Shown here: positions 5,756 to 11,293 of the stretch, one piece after another
Layout: each line of letters starts with the position of its first letter
How positions within the stretch are numbered: the stretch's first letter is position 1
Source: an uncultured Chlorobiaceae bacterium
GTDB taxonomy: Bacteria > Bacteroidota > Chlorobiia > Chlorobiales > Chlorobiaceae
NCBI GenBank assembly: GCA_903838095.1
Contig: CAILXE010000169.1
Location: 1 to 11,344 of the forward strand
DNA: 11,344 nucleotides
Reading direction: 5' to 3'
Position numbers and translations under genes: made by a program
The notes under the pieces: generated by a model
Seen by the model: only the letters and a program-made list of their open reading frames with translations
Databases searched by the model: none
Told to the model about the DNA's origin: nothing

Positions 5756-6625
5756 ATGAAGAAAGGAATGAGCCCGGCAGTGTATTTTAAAAGTTCACTC
5801 ATGTTTGCAGCAGCAGGAGCGCTAATGTTCAGCCTGTTATGCTGTTCAAAAGTTACAGATTCATCATCAAAAAATCAACCGGCAACAGCGCCAAACGTGA
5901 TGGTGGCTGCTCCGGTAGACAGTGGGATTTTATCCAACTCAGATTGTGCGAAATGCCATACTGCAGCCACTCAAGGAATCAGGGATCATGGCGGGTTGCA
6001 TAAAACTAAATTAACCTGTCAGGATTGTCACGAAGGGCATCCACCTGAGGTTAAGGAAATTATTCCATTATGTAGTCAGTGTCATGAAGGAAAACCGCAT
6101 TACAAGCTTGAGGGTTGTCTCAGTTGCCATTCAAACCCGCATACCCCGAAGAACATCACATTAGCTAAAAACATCACGGATGCCTGTCTGACCTGTCATA
6201 AGGAACAAAAACCTCAGCTGGTACAATTTAAAAGTGCGCATAGTCAACTTGCTTGTACATCCTGTCACCAGAAAACCCATGGTATGGTGCCGAGTTGTTT
6301 GAGCTGTCATAAGGAAGGTCATTCACCGGAAATGGTTCAGGCTGATTGTGCCAACTGTCATAAGGCCCATAAACCATTGAAGGTTGCTTATGCCGACAGC
6401 CTTGCTTCAAAGCAGTGTGCTTCCTGCCATGATGTTGCTTATACTCAGTTAATGGCAAGCCCTGCAAAGCATCACAATGTAAGTTGTGTGACCTGCCATA
6501 AGTCTGAGCACAAAATGATTCCAAAATGCGAGGATTGTCATCATACCCCTCATCCTGCCGCCATCACAGCTAAATTTAAAGGCTGTGGCGACTGTCATAA
6601 TATTGCCCATGATTTGAATAAATAA
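5756..6625 (+). CDS. dodecahaem (12-haem) c-type cytochrome, probably membrane-anchored
   Basis: A 289-residue cytochrome with twelve CXXCH motifs, at residues 64, 88, 106, 121, 144, 167, 181, 198, 221, 244, 258 and 277. It is a full-length paralogue of the minus-strand 12-haem protein (3018-3911). The N-terminus is a signal sequence ending L27-L-C-C30-S-K and then a Ser/Pro/Ala-rich linker (31-55). This suggests a lipoprotein, although the residue before either Cys is not the usual Gly/Ala/Ser. The start is supported by AAGGAGAG six to eight bases upstream. The gene heads a plus-strand operon with the DUF4350-like gene. Probable role: a periplasmic electron shuttle tethered to a membrane, complementing the soluble paralogue. 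Confidence 0.92.
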   Translation: MKKGMSPAVYFKSSLMFAAAGALMFSLLCCSKVTDSSSKNQPATAPNVMVAAPVDSGILSNSDCAKCHTAATQGIRDHGGLHKTKLTCQDCHEGHPPEVKEIIPLCSQCHEGKPHYKLEGCLSCHSNPHTPKNITLAKNITDACLTCHKEQKPQLVQFKSAHSQLACTSCHQKTHGMVPSCLSCHKEGHSPEMVQADCANCHKAHKPLKVAYADSLASKQCASCHDVAYTQLMASPAKHHNVSCVTCHKSEHKMIPKCEDCHHTPHPAAITAKFKGCGDCHNIAHDLNK

Positions 6626-6638
6626 GGGCCTGAAAAAA

Positions 6639-6690
6639 GAAAGGGTAACGGGCGGTGGCATCAGTGATGTTTGCCGCCCATTCCCCTTTC
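6639..6690 (+). other. stable intergenic stem-loop after the dodecahaem gene
   Basis: GAAAGGG (6639-6645) pairs with CCCTTTC (6684-6690), GGGCGG (6650-6655) with CCGCCC (6674-6679), and CATC (6659-6662) with GATG (6666-6669). It sits 14 bases after the cytochrome stop. On the plus strand no U-run follows, so it is more likely to protect the cytochrome mRNA or reduce read-through than to be a simple terminator. On the minus strand a T-run does follow, but no minus gene lies there to be terminated. Confidence 0.6.
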
Positions 6691-6714
6691 ATGAGCTTGA
6701 GATCGAGGAACATT

Positions 6715-6837
6715 ATGAAAAATCATAAAAGAAGAGCGAAGAGATCTCTTTATCTGTGGGTACTGGTTTGGGGCATTTTAACTTCGACATTTATTCTTCA
6801 ATATTCGACATTCAATATTCCCTGGAGGACTGTATGA
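6715..6837 (+). CDS. 40-residue basic membrane peptide, hypothetical
   Basis: ATG at 6715 has GAGGA five bases upstream. The frame reads a basic head (KNHKRRAKR), a hydrophobic stretch (about residues 12-29, SLYLWVLVWGILTSTFIL) and a tail coded by heptamer repeats, then stops at TGA. The stop overlaps the next gene's ATG as ATGA (6834-6837), which suggests translational coupling. The layout is that of a one-pass small membrane protein, or a dispensable coupling leader for the DUF4350-like gene. No family is recognised, and part of the frame may be open only because heptamer repeats lack stops. Confidence 0.4.
   Translation: MKNHKRRAKRSLYLWVLVWGILTSTFILQYSTFNIPWRTV
6782..6816. repeat. degenerate 7-base repeat before the DUF4350-like gene
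   Basis: Five units in strict 7-base period: CTTCGAC, ATTTATT, CTTCAAT, ATTCGAC and ATTCAAT. They end 8 bases before a strong GGAGG (6824-6828) that serves the start at 6834. The unit is of the same kind as TCGATAT/TCGACAT at 812-832, so the element recurs in distant spacers of this locus. Confidence 0.75.
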
Positions 6838-7622
6838 AATTGAACCATATAATTATATTTTTCTTTTGTCTTGCTTTGTCGTTTGTAAAAGACGCATCAG
6901 CTGCAGCATCTCCCGTTGTTCTTTTTGACGAGGCACATACGCAGCAGTTTCTTGTCGGCAAACAGGGAGATCTGGACCTCTCCGGGTTAGCTAAACTGTT
7001 TTCGGAGCAGGGCGCAGAAATAAGGACGGGAACAGCCTTGATTTCCAAAAACAGTCTGCTCGGTGTCGATGCTTTGATTGTTTCCGGTGCATTTACACCA
7101 TTTGTGGATTCTGAGATTGAGGCGATTCTTGCATTCCTTGCACGTGGTGGAAAAGTGGCTCTTATGACCCATATTCCCTCACCATATATGTCCCTGGCTA
7201 CGCGATTGGGGGTTTCATTTTCCAATGGTGTGGTGTTGGAGCAGGAGAATCTTGTTGATTCCAATGCTCAGAATTTCATGGTGAAAGATTTCACTGTTCA
7301 TCCACTGATGACCGGGATAAGCAGTTTTACTGCTTATGGGTGTTGGGCCCTTCTGGAGAGAAGTGAAACGGTTGTGAGTATTGCCAGGACAAGTCCTCGC
7401 GCCTGGGTGGATTTGAACAAGGATGGAAAACTGAGCGAAAGAGATGCCATGCAGGCTTTTTCAGTGATTTTGGCTGGAAAAGTTGGACAGGGCAATTTTG
7501 TGATTTTTGGAGATGATGCCATCTTTCAGAATCGTTTCCTGAAAGATGGGAATTATGCCTTGGCAAAGAATTTGGCGATCTGGTTTTGTGCACGGAAAGA
7601 GCCGAGGTTGGTGCAGCTTTAG
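6834..7622 (+). CDS. secreted DUF4350/GldG-like protein with an EF-hand-like loop
   Basis: A 262-residue protein with a signal peptide (hydrophobic 6-17, cleavage near A-S-A at 21-24). VVLFDEAHTQQF, the DALIVSGAFTPF strand, FLARGGKVALMTH and GNFVIFGDDAIFQNRF are typical of the DUF4350/ABC-auxiliary (GldG-like) class-I glutamine-amidotransferase-like fold, which usually binds rather than catalyses. Residues 193-204, DLNKDGKLSERD, fit the canonical 12-residue EF-hand calcium loop. ATG at 6834 is chosen because GGAGG lies five bases upstream; an in-frame ATG at 6756 has no such site and would block the signal peptide. It is co-directional with the dodecahaem gene. Its job with cytochromes is unknown; calcium-dependent binding is only an inference. 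Confidence 0.8.
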   Translation: MKLNHIIIFFFCLALSFVKDASAAASPVVLFDEAHTQQFLVGKQGDLDLSGLAKLFSEQGAEIRTGTALISKNSLLGVDALIVSGAFTPFVDSEIEAILAFLARGGKVALMTHIPSPYMSLATRLGVSFSNGVVLEQENLVDSNAQNFMVKDFTVHPLMTGISSFTAYGCWALLERSETVVSIARTSPRAWVDLNKDGKLSERDAMQAFSVILAGKVGQGNFVIFGDDAIFQNRFLKDGNYALAKNLAIWFCARKEPRLVQL

Positions 7623-7674
7623 GCGCCCTTCAAGTGTTTCCCCAACAAGAATGACTATGTGGATAGCCTAAATG

Positions 7675-7702
7675 AAACCCAACGAATACATTCGTTGGGT
7701 TT
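7675..7702. terminator. bidirectional terminator between convergent operons
   Basis: A perfect 12-bp stem (7675-7686 with 7691-7702) and a 4-base loop; each arm ends in AAA/TTT. It lies 53 bases after the DUF4350-like stop on the plus strand and 53 bases after the tetrahaem gene stop on the minus strand. That is the expected place to stop both converging transcripts. Confidence 0.8.
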
Positions 7703-7754
7703 GTTACCTCTATTCAACCTACCGGAAATACAGAATGTATTTCATGGTTGATAG

Positions 7755-8174
7755 CTATATCTTTCTATGGCAACCCATACATAACAGTTTTACTGTAGAA
7801 CGGCGCAAATAGTGACTATGAGAAGCTAACGTTGCTTTTCCCTTGTCGTGGTAAAAGTGGCAGGTAATGCAGTTTATTTGTTTTTTATTGTCCAACACCA
7901 GGTCGTTGGGAACAGCCATGCTGGGCGTCATGTTGATCGGATGAATGTAGCCGTCTTTCGTTTTGGCATCGTCCTTGCAGGGATAGTTCTTATGGCATGT
8001 CAGGCAGATTGAGGGAATGTCACTGTAAAAGGACAATGTGACCCTTTCAAGGGGCAATTTGACGTGACAGTCAAGACAACGGATTCCGGCGTCGTCATGG
8101 GGTGTTGCTGAAGCTGCCAGGCCATTGTGAGGCAAGAGAAGCAGAAGAGTGAAAAGGTAACGAAATTGCTTCAT
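7755..8174 (-). CDS. tetrahaem c-type cytochrome paired with a HAMP protein
   Basis: A 139-residue exported cytochrome with a signal peptide (hydrophobic 7-14, cleavage near G-L-A-A at 18-21) and CXXCH motifs at 33, 57, 102 and 132. It shares PHD...C-CH...CxTCH...G(Y/F)(I/M)HP...VPxD-L...CxTCHxxHD...LRR...CxxCH with the first 130 residues of the 7-haem protein at 8925-9740, so it is a shorter paralogue. Its ATG overlaps the stop of the HAMP gene upstream (ATGA, 8171-8174), strong evidence of coupled translation and joint function. It is probably a periplasmic electron carrier or redox-sensing partner of that membrane protein. Confidence 0.9.
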   Translation of the reverse strand: MKQFRYLFTLLLLLPHNGLAASATPHDDAGIRCLDCHVKLPLERVTLSFYSDIPSICLTCHKNYPCKDDAKTKDGYIHPINMTPSMAVPNDLVLDNKKQINCITCHFYHDKGKATLASHSHYLRRSTVKLLCMGCHRKI

Positions 8175-8740
8175 AGTTTCAGCAACTCCAACTCTTGTTT
8201 CATTGTTTTCAGGCGCCTATGACATTCTTCTGTCAGGGGAGTGCTGTCCAGTGCATCTCCTTCACCAAGTCTGCTGAGATTTTCACTGTTGATTTGTATT
8301 ACCTGAATTTTTGTTTTTAATGCTGTTCTCATTTCATCAAGTGTAAGGGCAAAGGTCTGAAGCTCATCCTTTTCCCTTAAGGCGACAGCATCTCTCAGGT
8401 TTCCTCCTTTGATTTTCAGGATAGCTCCTCTTAATTTGATCAACGGTCCTTCAATTCTCGAAAATATTTTCTTAAGTGTGTAGCTGAATAATAAAATAAC
8501 CACAATGACAGCAATGCCTGTGGTCAATGCCATTTCCTTGAAAAGCAGGTCGGCCAGGGTTGTTTCGGGTAATCTCATGGTGTACAGGGTTTTCTCGAGT
8601 TTTGTCTGGGCAAGGGAGACAAAAATGAAAACTGCTGCCACGGCAGAAATCAGGGAGGCGAGTGCAAAAGCGGCCATGAATTTAGACTGGGCCTCTTTGT
8701 CGATAAAGTAGTTTCTGCGTTTATAATGTTGTTGTGCCAT
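8171..8740 (-). CDS. two-TM HAMP-domain protein without output domain
   Basis: A 189-residue inner-membrane protein with a basic cytoplasmic head (YKRRNYF), TM1 about 21-43, an extracytoplasmic loop of only about 27 residues, TM2 about 71-91 and a HAMP domain about 92-143 (conserved Pro99, helix 2 with EKDELQTFALTLDEM). A short helical tail follows. There is no histidine kinase, GGDEF or methyl-accepting signalling domain; the family's usual HAMP proteins carry one. A clear AGGAGA precedes the ATG. It overlaps the tetrahaem cytochrome gene by 4 bases. It may relay a haem redox state to an unidentified cytoplasmic partner, or simply be a dimeric coiled anchor for the cytochrome. Confidence 0.85.
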   Translation of the reverse strand: MAQQHYKRRNYFIDKEAQSKFMAAFALASLISAVAAVFIFVSLAQTKLEKTLYTMRLPETTLADLLFKEMALTTGIAVIVVILLFSYTLKKIFSRIEGPLIKLRGAILKIKGGNLRDAVALREKDELQTFALTLDEMRTALKTKIQVIQINSENLSRLGEGDALDSTPLTEECHRRLKTMKQELELLKL

Positions 8741-8924
8741 GATTATCTCCTAATAAAGAGGGCAAACACGAATTTTGATATTCGAATTTATGTATTCTTA
8801 GAGCGTGTCCGTAAATAATATTTTCAGGGATCGCACCGGATTTTGAGACGAATTTTGTTGGGACGATTGACTAAAACCGCCGGCATTAGTCCTTAATCCA
8901 TGAGGTTTTTTACGATTCCATTGA

Positions 8925-9740
8925 TCACATCATATGACAGGCAAAACAGAGCGCACTGCGATTGTCGCTCATAACTAGGCGATCTTGGCCCTTGTTCATA
9001 TAAGGGTTGTGGCAGGAGCCACATCCTATTTGACCGTCAAAAAAGTTGATCCGTTTATCAACTTCATTGATGGGGCGTAAATCTGATTTCCGACCTGATC
9101 TCATTCGAGCCTGCTCATAATTAATGCCGATGGGATGTTTTTTGCCAAGTGTTGGACCGGAAAAACTGCTGCTGTGATCCCAGTTGCCCGTATTTATGGC
9201 GACTGAAGATCCCTGAGTACCATCGTGACAGCTGATACAGTTTTTTGATATGGAGTCGATGCTGCCGCTCTTTCCGTTTTCGGAGGCAATGTGACTTGCA
9301 GTAAAATGGGCGACAGCCAGAGTCGACGCATGGCTGCTTCCTATGCTGCCATCACTGTGGCAAATCACACAAAAAACTTGCGGAGGCTCTTGCCGGCGCA
9401 GGAATTTGGGGGACTTGTTGTAATCAGCATGAACATCATGGCAGGTATTGCAGGTTAATAATCCGGTTCTGGAGAGGGGCATATCTCTCGGGACAGTAAC
9501 TTTCTCAGGTATTATATCAACAGGATGCATAAATCCACTTTCAAATATCTTCTGATGACAAGTTTTACATGTCAAAGATCCGCTTCCGACAGTCAAGAAT
9601 CCCGGTGAATTTTGATCCCCCGTGTGGCAGAGTATGCATTCAGATTGAGAAAAATCATGGGGAACCGGCCCGAGACAATAAGTCGTCAGAGCAGTGAAAA
9701 GACAAAATAATAAACCCCATATAATGGTAGAATGTTTCAT
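8925..9740 (-). CDS. seven-haem c-type cytochrome paired with a HAMP protein
   Basis: A 271-residue exported cytochrome with CXXCH at 35, 58, 97, 124, 168, 240 and 265. The hydrophobic signal is at about 6-20. Residues 25-130 match the tetrahaem protein at 7755-8174. A second part (130-271) adds three haems with long gaps (172 to 240) and KHPIGINYEQA and GCGSCHNPY signatures seen in other multihaem families. It lies 134 bases after the HAMP gene at 9875-10423 and 184 bases before the next HAMP gene, so order and orientation repeat. There is no good Shine-Dalgarno before ATG 9740. The protein ends directly after the last haem (CFACHMM), which is unusually short but not truncated by any visible lesion. 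Confidence 0.9.
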   Translation of the reverse strand: MKHSTIIWGLLFCLFTALTTYCLGPVPHDFSQSECILCHTGDQNSPGFLTVGSGSLTCKTCHQKIFESGFMHPVDIIPEKVTVPRDMPLSRTGLLTCNTCHDVHADYNKSPKFLRRQEPPQVFCVICHSDGSIGSSHASTLAVAHFTASHIASENGKSGSIDSISKNCISCHDGTQGSSVAINTGNWDHSSSFSGPTLGKKHPIGINYEQARMRSGRKSDLRPINEVDKRINFFDGQIGCGSCHNPYMNKGQDRLVMSDNRSALCFACHMM

Positions 9741-9855
9741 GGATAATACTGTTAGGAACGATGATTTTGCAAAAAAAATATAATTTACACCCTAAGGGGT
9801 ATTTCCTGTGGGGACGCATCAATGATGGCCGGTTAAATCTTCTTTTTTGAAATCT

Positions 9856-9872
9856 GCGCTGATCGACAGCGC
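9856..9872 (-). other. small GC stem-loop between HAMP gene and seven-haem gene
   Basis: GCGCTG (9856-9861) pairs with CAGCGC (9867-9872) around a 5-base loop, 3 bases after the HAMP gene's stop at 9875. No clear U-run follows in the minus-strand RNA, so it may only attenuate or stabilise. It could lower expression of the downstream cytochrome relative to the HAMP protein. Confidence 0.35.
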
Positions 9873-9874
9873 CA

Positions 9875-10423
9875 TCATAATTGGAATTGTTCGGTTAGTT
9901 GATGAATTTCCTTTGCCTTCTTTTTTATTTTGGAAAGGGTTTCCTCGTCTTTGTCCATCTCGGCAGTCAAGGTTTCCAAGGTTTCCACTTCTTTTTTGAT
10001 TTCTTGGAATTTGTTGTGATACACATTTACCAGTTTGTTCAGTTCTTCGGCCACAGGGTGTATGACATCTTTATCTCTTAAACCGACCCTTTCATTCAGG
10101 TGGCCCTCTGTTACTTTTTTTACGAATTGGGTCAGCCGATAGAGGGGGCCTGCTATCCGGTGTGAATAGAGCATGGCCAGAATAAGAATGCCGATGATCA
10201 TAAAAAAGAAGGTGATTCCGAAAATTGTCAAGGCCTTGTAGAGAATATTCTGTCTCAGGCCTGTGAGCATTTTGATACCCACAGCGTAGGTGGGGCCAAT
10301 GTCCTGTTGCATGGTGAAGTACAGGACGGCAAGGGTCGCTACAAGGCCTGTGATACAGGATATACTCAGGCCAAAGAGTACTCGGCCCTTAAACCAGGAT
10401 TTTTTGGTGTAAATATCTGTCAT
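9875..10423 (-). CDS. two-TM HAMP-domain protein with coiled-coil tail, no output domain
   Basis: A 182-residue membrane protein: TM1 about 15-37, loop about 38-65, TM2 about 66-86, HAMP about 87-136 (SHRIAGPLYRLTQFVKKVTEG, then DKDVIHPVAEELNKL). A long Lys/Glu coiled coil runs from about 137 to 180. As in the second HAMP protein of this locus, kinase, cyclase and chemotaxis domains are absent and the periplasmic loop is too short to be a normal sensor domain. AGGAGA lies seven bases before ATG 10423. It is the first gene of the HAMP-cytochrome-HAMP-cytochrome run. A relay or scaffold role is inferred, not shown. Confidence 0.85.
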   Translation of the reverse strand: MTDIYTKKSWFKGRVLFGLSISCITGLVATLAVLYFTMQQDIGPTYAVGIKMLTGLRQNILYKALTIFGITFFFMIIGILILAMLYSHRIAGPLYRLTQFVKKVTEGHLNERVGLRDKDVIHPVAEELNKLVNVYHNKFQEIKKEVETLETLTAEMDKDEETLSKIKKKAKEIHQLTEQFQL

Positions 10424-10858
10424 TATGGTCTCCTGTCAGGCCTGTCTATTGTTGAAAAAATATTGAATAATGAAGAGGCAAGCGCAGACTTTATCATTTT
10501 TAGTGTATATTTTTTTTAAACAAAACTACAAGAAAATACGACGCCATCAAATAGCTTGAACTGTTTTTCTTGAGGCTTAATTGTTTTTTACTTTGGCGTC
10601 CGTAAGCTGTGCAATGCCTTTTAGGCATGGGCTTTTCTCCTTTTTTTTGAGGTGTCCATTTTGTTTTGGGAGTGTTTCGCCTTTTAAAACACCCCCAAAC
10701 CTTCTAGCTTACAATATATACTAATGGACTTTATCAGACAAGAAAGAAGAAAAAGAAGTGATTATTCGCTATGCGCTGAATAGTGTCTTGTGGTATATTT
10801 TATTGAAAATACAGGGATATAAAGACGGTGCTGGATGGTATTAAAGGGGCGTCAGAAA
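10424..10858. other. non-coding leader region upstream of the HAMP-cytochrome genes
   Basis: About 435 bases with no supported gene. It should hold the minus-strand promoter of the HAMP-cytochrome run, but only a weak candidate is visible (TTGTAG at 10531-10526, 16-base spacer, TATACA at 10509-10504). A stem-loop lies at 10664-10700. No riboswitch or small RNA family was recognised. Confidence 0.5.
10664..10700. other. imperfect stem-loop
   Basis: TTTTGGGAGTGTTT (10664-10677) pairs with AAACACCCCCAAA (10687-10699) with one interior mismatch and a 9-base loop. Neither side has the U-run of a typical terminator. It may be a fold in an untranslated leader or a remnant repeat. Confidence 0.4.
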
Positions 10859-10897
10859 CAAAAAAGGCCAGCTCCAAGATTAACCCGAAACTGGCCT
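10859..10897 (-). terminator. intrinsic terminator of the tRNA-Lys transcript
   Basis: On the minus strand AGGCCAG, a 19-base loop and CTGGCCT are followed by a TTTTTT run (A-run at 10859-10864 on the plus strand). It lies 12 bases after the CCA end of the tRNA-Lys 3' half. It is most simply the original terminator of that tRNA, and marks the left side of the fragment as resident chromosome. Confidence 0.8.
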
Positions 10898-10909
10898 GAA
10901 AAGTCGTAA

Positions 10910-10956
10910 TGGTGGGCCGTCCCGGGATCGAACCGGGGACCTGTTGATTAAGAGTC
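10910..10956 (-). pseudogene. 3' half of tRNA-Lys(CTT), island attachment-site copy
   Basis: On the minus strand it reads anticodon loop CTCTTAA, variable AGGTC, T-stem and loop CCCGG-TTCGATC-CCGGG, acceptor ACGGCCC, then A and an encoded CCA. This is a normal tRNA-Lys 3' half. The D-arm, the 5' acceptor strand and most of the 5' anticodon stem are missing: homology stops at 10956, where ACAGA stands in place of the expected GTTGA. Tyrosine integrases often cross over in anticodon loops, and an integrase gene begins 168 bases to the right. The intact tRNA should lie at the other end of the island, right of the window. Confidence 0.88.
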
Positions 10957-10970
10957 TGTGTCTTTAGCAA

Positions 10971-11112
10971 ATATCTAAAAATATCTAAATATCTTTATCG
11001 CGTATTTCCCTGTACTTATCCTTGACATTCCCTCCCGACGTTGTATCATTTAGTCTCAACTAAGCCCTATTTTATCCGCCAAAATCTAACCGGCATCTAG
11101 CCAGAAATCTAA
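10971..11112. promoter_or_regulatory. ATCTAA repeats, possible integrase arm-type sites
   Basis: ATATCTAAAA (10971-10980) is followed directly by ATATCTAAAT (10981-10990). Three more ATCTA(A/G) copies begin at 11084, 11095 and 11107, 11 and 12 bases apart, on one face of the helix. They flank the attachment core and the integrase start, where arm-type or excisionase-binding sites are expected. The AT-rich motif is short, so the function is only inferred. Confidence 0.4.
11022..11049 (+). promoter_or_regulatory. sigma70-type promoter of the integrase gene
   Basis: TTGACA at 11022-11027, a 16-base spacer and TATCAT at 11044-11049, pointing at the integrase ATG 75 bases downstream. The -35 is perfect and the -10 has four of six matches. 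Confidence 0.55.
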
Positions 11113-11124
11113 CTGAGGGAGATC

Positions 11125-11214
11125 ATGGCTAAGGATAATAAATTCAACTTCACCGATGAGCGATTGAGGAAAATGGAGCCTGCGCCATCCGGCAAGCGCA
11201 ATTATTATCATGAT
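11125..11214 (+). pseudogene. tyrosine integrase N-terminus, interrupted by an IS
   Basis: The first 30 codons (MAKDNKFNFTDERLRKMEP, then GKRNYYHD) match the start of P4-type integrases of the tyrosine recombinase family, which open with an arm-DNA-binding domain of the form FNFT...L...P...GKR..YYD. A Shine-Dalgarno (GAGG, 6 bases upstream) supports the start. After codon 30 the protein no longer follows the family. The frame runs into insertion-sequence end repeats and stops at 11304, so the catalytic domain is cut off. The gene lies beside the tRNA-Lys attachment copy, as such integrases do, and would have integrated the island. It is inactive unless the rest and the IS are removed. Confidence 0.8.
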
Positions 11215-11232
11215 ATGCTGACTGCTTGTCAA

Positions 11233-11280
11233 TCGGCATTGAAAATTGACCCACCATCGGCGTCCAAAATTGACCCACCT
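11233..11280. repeat. two tandem IS-end repeats (transposase-binding type)
   Basis: TCGGCATTGAAAATTGACCC and TCGGCGTCCAAAATTGACCC, each followed by ACC and A or T, lie head to tail as 24-base units at 11233-11256 and 11257-11280. Multiple internal copies near the tips are characteristic of IS21-family ends, where the IstA transposase binds. Confidence 0.8.
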
Positions 11281-11293
11281 CAGGCAGTGTTTT

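Noticed and set aside
6756..6833. Longer start for the DUF4350-like gene at 6756
   Set aside because: It lacks a Shine-Dalgarno, is encoded partly by heptamer repeats, and would bury the signal peptide; ATG 6834 has GGAGG at ideal spacing.
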